From: Capitulum mitella | Lineage: Eukaryota; Arthropoda; Thecostraca; Pollicipedomorpha; Pollicipedidae | Direction: 5' to 3' | Length of the DNA: 64,000 bases | NCBI GenBank assembly: GCA_030062745.1 | Contig: CP099850.1 | Span: forward strand, 10,173,538 to 10,237,537 | Position numbers and translations under genes: made by a program | The notes under the pieces: model-generated | Database searches by the model: none | Told to the model about the DNA's origin: nothing | What the model saw: only the letters and a program-made list of their open reading frames with translations | Shown here: positions 55,034-64,000 of the stretch, piece by piece | Numbering within the stretch: the stretch's first letter is position 1 | Layout of the letters: the number at the start of each line of letters is the position of its first letter

Positions 55034-58000
55034 CTGGGGGCAGTGGCGCGCAGGCGTCAGCGTCACCACGCACGCAGACGGCAGCCAGCGAGGACCAGTT
55101 ATGCTCTGCGTCAGTTATGATGAAAAACACAGTGTGCTTCTGTGGCATGTGATGTCCTGAAAGAAATGTGTTCGCACAGATGGACACCAAAATGAACAGA
55201 GATGCTGAAACCACCGGAATAAACCTTCTGCCCATACGGAACGCTGCCTGAATGCTGGATGAACATGCGTATTTTGGACTGGAAGTCTCTGCGGCGCCTA
55301 ATGCGCCAATTTGCAATATCAAAAAACCGTGGAAATAATCACTCGCAACAGCACTGCATCACAACCACGCACTACACACAGCGATGACAAGGCGATAATT
55401 GTGGTGAGAGCTTGGACCACAGCCATGAAGCATGAATTGTTACTTCTGTTTATAATAAGTCCGGCAAAAGACAGGAAACCCAGTGTAGCTGTTGCGCGCC
55501 GGGACATGCCGCAGTCGGCAGCTCACCGTGACGGTTTCGACCGTGCGCTGCTTGCTGGTGACAGTCTGACTGCTCACGATCTCGCCCTCCGCCTCGAAAT
55601 TCTCGCCGTGGACGGACACCTGCGGCAACGCCGGGGGAGGGGGGAGTTCAGTTTAGATCAGTTCAATTAAGTCCATATCAGCTCAGGTCAGGTCAGTCCG
55701 TCAGGTCAAGTGGGGGTACAGCTCCACTCACAATGCGACCGGCCAGGAGTCCTACTGCGTCCTGCCGTGCCATCCTGTGGAGTTCCAACGATTCAAATTG
55801 GCATTTGGCCACATTATCAGCGAGATACGCACGGATGCTGCGTTAAGATACTGGGCCAATCACGGATCCAACAATTACACGAAAAATATTTACATGACGC
55901 CACCGAAGAGCACATTTCATTGGAACAAATCGTCACTGACACCTGCAGCCGGCCAAGCCAGTTTCCCTGTCTGGCTTTTATCACTGGGCAACGTCTGGTG
56001 TTTCGCTTCCACTGCCGTCCCTTCTCCTGAACAAATTTCCACACCGCCCCGTGGTTACTCTCACAGTCCCCGCCCATTCCACAATCGGCGAGGCCATCAC
56101 CGTACCTTTTTGCTCTCGGTGGCCACCAGCGGCACGTTGGTGGTGGCCCGCGGCGCGTTGTTGACGCCCTGCGTGTTGTACTTGACCGCCTCGGTCCGGA
56201 CGATCGGGTCAGACGAGGTGCTCTCGGTCTGTCGGTCACGTGCGACTGACGGGTCAGGCGCCGGTCACGCAGTCACAAGTGCCGCAGCTCGGTCAAAAGG
56301 CCCAACTGGACAGTGGCCATTTTCACTGTTAACGTTTACGAAACGTCAACGGTGACTCCTCTTACTTTTATCCAACCATGTCAGCAGGGTAAAATATCAC
56401 ATCATATCTATTCTGACGAAGCGATCGGCTGGCGAACGTCAATAAGACAAGCGTTTCTCCACGATAAGGGACACGTATAGAGAACATCAAGCAGAACCAC
56501 CTAACAATCATCACCGAGGTTGGAACAACCATCAGGTGCCGAGGCGGCTGAGCCGTGACGTGCTACCCCTCATGCCGTGCCAGTCGGACAGAAGCCTGGC
56601 GGAGTGCCCGGACAGGAGAGTGCTCAAACAACACAACACTAGCCGGAGGCAGGTGACTGGACGGCGGTCAGGGCACCGAGGTGACGAGGGAACGATGGCG
56701 CTGCCTGGAGGGTTTAACAATGACTGCGCTTCAAACATCAACATTCGCTTACGGAGTCAGGGTGCGAACCTCCATTTCACACGCCAAGAAAGCATGAACA
56801 AAACAAACACTGGAAAGACCGCACTGGCAGTTCCTTGGTAAGCACGCAAATAAAGCCAGTCGATCCCAACTGAAAAAAACGGACTCAATGAACAAGAACA
56901 AAAACGATAAGCAGCCTCTTGCGAAATCAAAGAAGAACGCCGCAAGCCGGTCACAACCACACAGAACAGAGCGCCCGCACATTCACGACCCTGCAAAACA
57001 CCGCCTCTGGCGATCGCGGCAGCCACACAGCCCGTCGGAGCTCATCTCCGGGTCATTCCCACGACACAACACAACCGTCCAGCGTCAGCGGAGCCGAAAG
57101 AAGCACGCAGACAAGCCCACAGACATCCGGCCGCGCCCGAGGACCTCCGCCGGCCGACGGGCCGCCGCCGGAGACCCCGCGCCACGCGGCGGCCGAGCCG
57201 GGCGGCGTGGCGCGCGCGCCGGCCGCCATCACCTGCCACTCGTTGAGCGTGTACTCGTCGCCGGCGTCCAGGTTGGTGCCCGAGTCGTCGCTGGCGCTGG
57301 AAGAGGCCGAGCCGCGCCGCGCCTGACGCGCGCACCGAGCGGCACACAGCAGAGACGGGCCACAGCGCAGAGTTAGTGGGGCGCGGCGTGCGGGTTAGAG
57401 ACGCGCAGCGGCGGCGCAGAACAGCAGTTCAGACCGCGGAAGACGGGTACAGAGCTGATCAGACCGGGGGACCGGAGAGAGCAGGAGGAGCGGTAAACTT
57501 TGTAAGCAGGACGGAGCATAGTTGAGAATAATAGGATGACAGCAACAGGAATCATTAAATCAAGCAATTTAGCACGGTGATAACACCATGATAGTTGTCA
57601 CCTGATGAAATGACAAAGAAGGAAAATATTACACATTAAGATGTTAAACTCTGAAACCGGTCCATTTCCTACTAAGAGGCACAGGTAGCTGAAAGGAAAT
57701 GAAGAATGTTACGTGAAATGCTACACGGATGTTCCCAAGCAGTCATGTGCAGATTCCTCCTGTGGATAAGTGGTCACACCCAAAATCCATTACACGACCG
57801 AAACACACAACAGACAACAAACGCAGCGTACAAAACAATCCACACATCAAGGCGATATGCCAGCTCGACCGGTCGCCACCATTAGCTTTAGCTGTAAAAA
57901 TCAACATCGTAAAGAACGCCTGCTCCCTATGTTCGTCCTCAAATGGCACGGACACAGGCCGGGCTGTGAAGAGATCCACGATCGTTACGGCAGCAGGGCG

Positions 58001-61000
58001 TTTCGCCGCAGAGCTGGAGCCATCATTAGACCCCGGCACTGCATGGACCGCCGCCAGGCGAGAGACCTCGGGCGAAAATCTCCGGTCGAACAGGAGAGCA
58101 CCCGATACCCGGCGCAGCGCAGACATAAGCTCAATCGCCGCGGCGCTCCTCGCAGCGACCAGTCAGCAGCCGCCACCCTGACAGGCTCCTCCACTAACGC
58201 AGGCTCGGCCAGCGGGTGACGAGCTGACGTCATACCCGCGGGGCGCGCCGCAGACGCGCCAGCGATCGCATGGGAGCGACACGAGACGCCACATACCGAC
58301 AGCAGACGCTGCCTGGAGAGAGGAGTGCAGAGGCCAGCGCATTGTGCGCGTGGAAGTACATCTGAGACAGGCAAGTGTGAAGAGAAGTGTGGCATACAGT
58401 GCACATTGTCCGAAATCACGCTGAAAGTGTGGGAAGTCCGACGAAAACACTTCATCAAGCAAGTGGCAGCAAACGAAAGGGGAGCAGAACCGCAACCACG
58501 AAGGCCAGAGAGGTGAACGAAACTGAGAGACCGCCGCCGGCCAGCCGGCCTTCAGTGCCGCAGAGAAGACGCCGGAGAGCGCCTGCACCCAGCTTCAGCC
58601 ATCGAGCCAGGACCGGCGGCCACAGAGGCGCAGGCCCGCGTGTGCGGCCGACAAGCCGTGGACATGCCGGTGCCGTCCTCGTGCGCCAGGACGACCCGTC
58701 TCCGTGTGCTGAGCGGCGGCCCACTCCGTGCGAGTCCGCGAGCCGGGCCGGGCCGCGCCGCCGCTGACCTTTGGCGTGACGGCCGCCACAGTGGGCGGCG
58801 CCCGGCCGCGCCGGTAGCCGGCGGAGGCGACCGTGGCCGAGCGGGCCGGCGCGCCGCCGTAGCTCAGGTACGGCCGCGGGCCCAGCGACTGGACGGGTTA
58901 GTACGCCCGACCGGTTAGTGTGACGACCAGGTTAGCACGACGCCGAATCCAGATGGCAGGAACAGTGTACGACGTGAGGAGCAATTCTAACCATCCTCCG
59001 TACGACGTCATAATAACCATAATAATAATAATAATAATGTGATAAGAGTAAGAAGGGTTATAAGATCTACGGGTTAGAATAATGGTTAGAGAGATGTTAA
59101 AACTACCAGCCCAGAAGGCACCGGGTCGGGTAATGACCGACAGCAGGGTTGGAAGTTTTGTGCTTTGCTCCTGGTGTTGGAGCACACTTTTTCAAACTTT
59201 ACAAAGGGATACTTTTTTAGACTGTACAATACCCTATATGTTGGAGACATATTCTAATTGTTTGAACACTCTACAGCTTCCTCTGTTTTAAACAGCTTAA
59301 CACCCTTCGACACCGTGAAACAACAGTTCATCCAGCCGTGACCGCCATCTGCAAGCGACGCCCCGATCTCCCCAGACACCTGCGGGACTCGCCACCCAGG
59401 CCGGCCGTCGGACAACGCCGATCACAGCCGGCGGCCCTGGAGAGCTGCGCCAGCCGGCAGCTCTCACCGACCGCGCCGGCACAGTATTCTCACCAGCGAA
59501 GGCCGGGCGGCGCCCGCGTCACCGTCGGCGCCCGTGATCAGCTTGCGCGTCTTCTGCACCTCCTGGGTCAACACCGTCTGCTCCTGGTGGGTGGCGCTGG
59601 TGGTGGTGGTGGCCGCGAACGTCTTCTCCTTCACCTGGTCGGCGAACAATGGCGCCCGGTTACACCGATGAAAGGGATCAGGTTCATGGCGCCAGTGAAA
59701 TGGCTCTGACTGGGAACCGTGCCACGCATAGGAACCTTACAACACGTAAAGATGGAGGCTGGTGTCTCCGTAACGGTTTCAGGGTCCTTGACGAAAATAC
59801 GCAACTTCAACAACAGCACGAATGTAATTCGTCGCCGTGACAGAAGCAAATCAAAGCAGCAGCGAATCAACCATGTAACAAGAAGCATACACATATAAGA
59901 GATGTTCCGGAATACCACCACAATACACCGTTGTCATTTCTTTAAACCAAGCAAGTACACAAACATTGACAGGATTTGACAGAGGCTTACCCCAGAACTC
60001 CAAAGTCAAGGAGAAGGAATTGGCGACGAGGAAGAAGGCGATAACCGACGTGAAGATGCCAAGGAAAAGAGACAAGGGTGAGAAGACAAAAGACCGGATC
60101 TGACAATCACCGGTCTGCGTATGGAAGAAACTAAAAACTGAGCCATATACGTCGAACTTCCCACTGACTACGACCGGATTTCAACGAAATTCTCGAGAAT
60201 GGCCCATAAGTGTCCATGACCCTAAGCTACTCATAGACCATAGCGTATATTGCATTTCAAGAACCATAATCGCTTATATAATACACAAAAGGCTTCGAAT
60301 ACTGTCATGGGCCAAAGCAGAGTTCCAATGAGCTAGACGACGGCCCTCTGAAATCAGTATCATTCAGGACACGACGCTAGAGAACTGACATTCTTGCACC
60401 CGCCGACTGATGCGGCCAAGCCGCACGGCGAGTACGGGACACACGGCACAGCCTACCGCCGACCGGCGCAGCGCACCACACGTCCGTCACCCGACGGGAC
60501 CCAGCCTGAGCTTCGGCGTCGCCGCCGCCGTCACGGCGACCGCCCCAGCCCGCACCACCTCCACCTACCTGGCCCCAGTTGGTGTCCGGCTGGTTCTTGT
60601 CCTCGTGCATCTGGGCCGTGCGCGTGGTGACGGTGGTGGCCATTACGTGCGGGCCCCTCTCGTCAGCATTGTCCAGCTGCAACAGGCGCCACGTGCCAGC
60701 CCCGTCCACAAGCGCCACGTGGCCGCGGGACAACACACGCTACAGCCGGCCAGCAGCCTTGCAGCATCAATGCTACTAGGGGCGGCAACACTTTACCAAT
60801 AAATTACTGAGCGCAAAATTGACGCATACGCAAGCACATTAGCCTTGATAAACTGCGCAAACCTTGGTAAAAGGTTCGGCAGGAACAGCATGGGAGTGTC
60901 ACGAGGACTGCTAGCCACAGCAGGCCGGAGAGCTTTGTCTGAAGCTTCCCATGCACGGTTTTTCGTGCAGCGTATGAAGCCGTACAGAACAAGATGCTAC

Positions 61001-63738
61001 GTGACACTCATTCCACTGGAAGATGGTTCATGCAAAAGCCTCATGCACGGTGGTCGCCAACGAACGCAGGGCGACACGGCATTGCTGACAACCCGTTCTG
61101 GCGGTGCCAACGCACCACCCACTATGGCCCGAGAGACTGTTGCGACCTAGCCTCAACTGCGGTCCCAACCCGACCACTCACCCTGTTCTGCGACTGCTCT
61201 ACCGTGACCTCGCCGGAGTTGAGGTCGTGCACGGCGCGCACCATCTCCTGGGTGGTGCCTTCCTGGTCACGCACCATCGTCTTCTTGGTGGTCGTCTTGA
61301 CGATCTTGGGCGCCTTGGCGTCGGCGCGCAGCTTCTTGATGCGCTCGTCCGTATCCGGCAGCGGGTCCTCGGCGTAACCGTCCATGTCCGAGTCGCTCTC
61401 GGAGGACGACGACGACGACGAGGAGGACGAGGAGGACGAGCTCGACGACGACTCGTCCTTCTTCCTCTTCTTTTTCTTCTCCTTAGCCGCCGCCGCGCTC
61501 TTCGCTTTGTCCTTCTTGGAATGTTTGTTCTTGTCCTTGGCGTCGGCCTCGGCCGAGCCGGTCAATTCGGCCACCTCTTCCGACTCCAGTGTGCTGTCCA
61601 GGTCCGGCACCGCAGACGGTTCGCCCTTGCCCTTCTTGCTGTCCTTGCCCTTCTTCTTGTCCTTGTCCTTGCCTGACTTGGACTTATCGGCGTCCTCGCC
61701 CTTCTTGCCCTTTGCCTTCTCCTTCTTGGCTTTAGCTTTGTTCTTGTCCTTGTCCTTGTCCTTGTCCTTTTCTTTATCCTTGTCCTTGTCCTTAACCTTC
61801 TCCGGCGAAGACTCTGTGGCGCTAGACTCGCTCTCGGACGTCTTCTTCTTGCCAAAACGTGCGAAGAGGCCGCCCGACCTGGGCTTCTTGGCCGACTTAG
61901 CCGCCTTCTCTGCGGCGATGTCCGATGGGTCGCCCTTGCCGGCGCCGTCAGCAGGCGTGCCGCGCGCACCGGCGGCGCCGACCGCGCCGGCGGCCAGTCC
62001 ACCCTGTCTGGAGCCGGAGCCAGCGCCGGCGGCGGCGGGCGCGGCCATATCGCGCAGCGCGCCCGGCTCGCCGGCGGCCAGCCCACCCTGCTTGGAGCCG
62101 GAGCCGGAGCCGGCGGCGGCGGGCGCGGCCACACCGCGCAGTGCGCCCGGCTCGCCGGCGCGCACCGGCGTGGGCGCCAGCACGGCGCCGCCACCGTCGC
62201 CGGCTGCGGCCGCCGGCTCACCGGCCGGCGCCGCGCTCGGCGCGTAGTTGAACGCCATCGCGCGCTTGGTGGTGGGCGAGATGGAGCGGTTGAGGTCCTC
62301 GCGCGGCTCCTCGGAACTCGCCCGGCCGCTGTACGAGAATCCCAGCTGCGAGGCCGGCAGCGACTTCCGCACGGCCGTGTCCTCGTCATGGTACGTGTAC
62401 TCGCGCGTGTGGTCGCCTGGCCGGCCGTCCGCCAGGAATGAGCTGCGCGCGCCGGCGGCGCCCGAGCCCGCGCCGGCGCCGCCGCTCGGCGAGCCCAGCC
62501 GGCCGGGCTCGCGCTCGTAGCGGCCGAATGCCGAGCCGGCGGCGCCGAGCCGGACAGGCGCGGCGCCGGCGCCGGCGCCGGTGCCGGCGCCGGTGCCGGC
62601 GCCGCCCAGCCGGCTCGGCTCCTTGTCGTAAGCGCCGAGCCGGGCGCCCGGCGTCGAGCCAGCGCTGGGCGACGGCGAGGCGCCGCCCAGACGGCCGGGC
62701 TCCTTGTCGTACGAGGCCAAGCGGGCCACGCCACCGGCCGGCGACGGCGACGCGCCCAGCCGGCCGGGTTCCTTGTCGTACGAGCCCAGCCGCACGCCTC
62801 CGTTGGAGCCGGCCGCGTTCAGCGAGCCGAGCCGGCCGCCCGGGCCGGCGCCGGCCGCCGGCGACGGCGTCGCGTGCAGGCGGCCCGGCTCTTTGTCCAG
62901 GGAGCCGAGCCGGGCGCCGCCGGCCGCCGGCGACGGCGACGCGCCCAGCCGACCGGGCTCCCTGTCGTACGAGCCCAGGCGGACCCCGGCGGCCGCCGAG
63001 CCGCCGCCGCCGCCCAGCCGGCCGGGCTCCTTCTCGTACGAGCCGAGACGCTGGCCGCCGCCGCCGCCGGAGCCTCGTCGGCCTGGCTCGCGATCCAAGG
63101 CGCGCAGGCCGTCGGCGCCGTGGCCGGTCGGCGCGCCCACGCCCGTCGCCTGGTAGCTGGGCGGCGGGGTGGTGGCGCCGTTGGCCGCGTCACCCTGCCA
63201 ATCGACCGCCCGGCGCGGTCAGTCACATGCAGACAGCCGGACACAGAGACGGAGGAGCCACGGACGGACGGGCCGGCCTCACACAGGCGCCGGCCCCCCA
63301 AAAAAAGACAAATTAACAAATGTAACGCAACAGTAACACAAGAAATGCCATAAAAATGCAAACACAAAAGATAACGCGTGAAGATAACATTCGTAACTAC
63401 AACCTACAATGCCGAACAGGCATCTTCCTCAGCTACAACAGCGTACTCTAGAAGCGCGTCATGTAGTCGCGCGTCGTGTCTGCGCGAAGCGCTACAGCTG
63501 GAAGATGCCTGTTCTCAAACAAACGGCACGAGCGGCGGCAGACAGCTAGCCGCCGTACGGACCACAGCAGCGACACCATGCTGATCTGCGACACGAATCT
63601 GCGGGCCGGGCGGGTCCGCACCGCCGGCAGCATGCGGCCCTGCGCGACTTCCGACCACTGGGACGCCGCTCCGGGACGTACCTTGCGCGCCTTGGACAGG
63701 TCCATCGGCGGCAGCACGGCCACACCGCCAATCGGCTT
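54842..63738 (-). CDS. cora: Coracle (protein 4.1 homolog), 3' part: tail and C-terminal domain
   Basis: Eight exons, all phase 0: 63738-63682, 63194-61182, 60676-60569, 59634-59494, 58888-58769, 56228-56106, 55619-55527 and 55033-54842, giving 948 residues and TAG. Coracle links septate-junction membrane proteins (Neurexin IV, glycophorin-like partners) to the cortical cytoskeleton. The decisive match is the C-terminal domain: TVETVTYKTEKDGVVETRVE, QKITIQSDGDPIDHD, then EAIQEATDMNPDMTVEKIEI, near-identical in style to arthropod coracle and homologous to the vertebrate 4.1 CTD. Other family pieces are SDPIVRTEAVKYNTQGV, VPLVATESKK and RDQEGTTQEMVR. The FERM and FERM-adjacent exons lie beyond 64000. 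The long middle exon is Gly/Ala/Pro/Lys/Ser-rich. Confidence 0.92.
55527..55619 (-). CDS. cora: Coracle exon (31 codons)
   Basis: Acceptor TTGCCGCAG, donor GTCACG|GTGAGC. Encodes VSVHGENFEAEGEIVSSQTV and TSKQRTVETVT, the entry to the 4.1 C-terminal domain. Phase 0 to 0. Confidence 0.88.
56106..56228 (-). CDS. cora: Coracle exon (41 codons)
   Basis: Acceptor GACCGACAG, donor AAAAAG|GTACGG. Encodes TESTSSDPIVRTEAVKYNTQ and VPLVATESKK, a block typical of the arthropod coracle tail. Phase 0 to 0. Confidence 0.85.
57233..57296 (-). CDS. Doubtful coracle exon
   Basis: Acceptor CTCTTCCCAG and donor TGGCAG|GTGATG flank ASDDSGTNLDAGDEYTLNEW Q. The peptide looks protein-like, but the exon needs two bases from upstream while the preceding coracle exon ends in phase 0. 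It is either an alternative exon paired with another unseen exon, or not an exon. Confidence 0.3.
58769..58888 (-). CDS. cora: Coracle exon (40 codons)
   Basis: Acceptor AACCCGTCCAG, donor CCAAAG|GTCAGC. Encodes SLGPRPYLSYGGAPARSATV and a basic, Pro-rich end TVAAVTPK. Phase 0 to 0, joining directly to the exon at 56228. Confidence 0.65.
59015..59039. repeat. ATA/AAT microsatellite
   Basis: About eight ATA units in a coracle intron. Confidence 0.8.
59494..59634 (-). CDS. cora: Coracle exon (47 codons), Thr-rich
   Basis: Donor TCGCTG|GTGAGA; acceptor GCCGACCAG. Encodes VKEKTFAATTTTSATHQEQT and VLTQEVQKTRKLITGADGDA. Thr-rich with alternating charge, as in 4.1-family tails. Phase 0 to 0. Confidence 0.75.
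60569..60676 (-). CDS. cora: Coracle exon (36 codons)
   Basis: Acceptor CTGTTGCAG, donor GGCCAG|GTAGGT. Encodes LDNADERGPHVMATTVTTRT and AQMHEDKNQPDTNWGQ. Phase 0 to 0. The frame is open upstream of the acceptor too, so the boundary rests on the splice signal. Confidence 0.7.
61182..63194 (-). CDS. cora: Coracle giant exon, 671 codons, with EPGRL repeats
   Basis: Acceptor GATTGGCAG, then GDAANGATTPPPSYQATGVG; donor AACAGG|GTGAGT. In order: eight copies of a Y/L-D/E-K/R-EPGRL unit (about 63105-62490); a conserved-looking block with RKSLPASQLGFSYSGR and RSISPTTKRAMAFNYAP; two long Ala/Gly repeats (GEPGALR...SGSKQGGLAAG); a Lys/Asp-rich KDKDKDK tract; a Ser run; then DSDMDGYAEDPLPDTDERIK and the KTTTKKTMVRDQEGTTQEMV block that leads into the C-terminal region. 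The antisense 287-residue frame is a shadow. Confidence 0.85.
63682..63738 (-). CDS. cora: Coracle exon (19 codons)
   Basis: Acceptor TGCCGACAG and donor CGCAAG|GTACGT. Encodes KPIGGVAVLPPMDLSKARK. Phase 0 at both ends, matching the following 2-kb exon. Probably the first exon after the FERM-adjacent region. Confidence 0.65.
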
Positions 63739-64000
63739 CTGTCGGCACAGGTCGACCCAGTCAGTGCGACACACGCAGCGATAACGTGCACATGGACGTG
63801 TGAATTACTCCGGGGCATAATGTTATTAGGAAATCTATGGGACCCTTCATTTTTGTTATCAATCGTGATCAGTCCAACATATCAGTTGAACTGTGATGAA
63901 AACAGCAGTAAATGTTGTGGTAGATGATAACTCGTCACGTGCCAAAAACAGCCTGGCTGCATGAGCTGTGATATATCAGATGAGGAACATGTTCGACGTT
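63739..64000. other. Coracle intron to the window edge
   Basis: AT-richer sequence upstream (in transcript sense) of the 19-codon exon, with no further exon recognised. The FERM-domain exons must lie outside the window. Confidence 0.5.

Noticed and set aside
57743..58126. 127-codon minus-strand frame starting MSALRRVSGALL
   Set aside because: Looks like a possible first exon, but no splice link to coracle in phase and no recognisable homology.
61384..62734. Long frames antisense and out of phase to the coracle exon (287 and 390 codons)
   Set aside because: Repetitive GC-rich coding sequence opens several frames at once; only the 671-codon frame continues into the conserved coracle C-terminal region by splice phase.
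1..64000. Transposase, reverse transcriptase, viral or CRISPR sequences
   Set aside because: No frame showed transposase, integrase, polymerase or capsid motifs, and no array of evenly spaced identical repeats with unique spacers was seen; the tandem arrays here are minisatellites.

Overview
The window is nuclear DNA from an animal. It contains split genes with GT-AG introns, long introns, scattered degenerate repeats and no bacterial gene layout. The coding content points to an arthropod: the gene at the right end has the C-terminal domain of coracle, the invertebrate band 4.1 protein of septate junctions. Exons are GC-rich and encode long Ala/Pro/Gly/Ser-rich disordered stretches, and many introns carry minisatellites. 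A crustacean is plausible, but I cannot prove the taxon from this sequence.

Layout. (1) 6.7-16.0 kb, plus strand: last four exons of PGAP3/Per1, the GPI-anchor fatty-acid remodelling enzyme; its N-terminal exons were not found in the 6.7 kb to the left. (2) 37.2-22.7 kb, minus strand: a large gene whose product has about 1,200 residues of disordered Ser/acidic sequence followed by ankyrin repeats most like ANKRD33/ANKRD33B. I joined its exons by splice phase; one internal exon is missing from view. (3) 49.4-48.1 kb, minus strand: two-exon GATC, the mitochondrial Glu-tRNA(Gln) amidotransferase subunit C. (4) 50.0-51.6 kb, plus strand: cytosolic tyrosyl-tRNA synthetase YARS1 in one uninterrupted exon. 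It is divergent from GATC across 595 bp. (5) 63.7-54.8 kb, minus strand: the 3' two-thirds of coracle, including a 671-codon exon with an expanded repeat; its FERM exons lie beyond the right edge. YARS1 and coracle are convergent.

GATC and YARS1 both serve tRNA aminoacylation (mitochondrial Gln and cytosolic Tyr) and appear to share a bidirectional promoter with two oppositely oriented TGACGCA elements. The other genes have unrelated jobs: GPI-anchor remodelling, a disordered ankyrin protein, and junction/cytoskeleton linkage.

The most striking non-coding feature is a four-copy, 53-bp tandem repeat at 36.78-36.98 kb. Three copies each carry a full match to the 19-bp CTCF consensus, and every copy also carries a copy of the neighbouring exon's 5' splice site. 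Similar minisatellites abut two other splice sites in the window. Several long perfect or near-perfect hairpins are also present. No transposase, CRISPR, intact tRNA, rRNA or viral gene was recognised.
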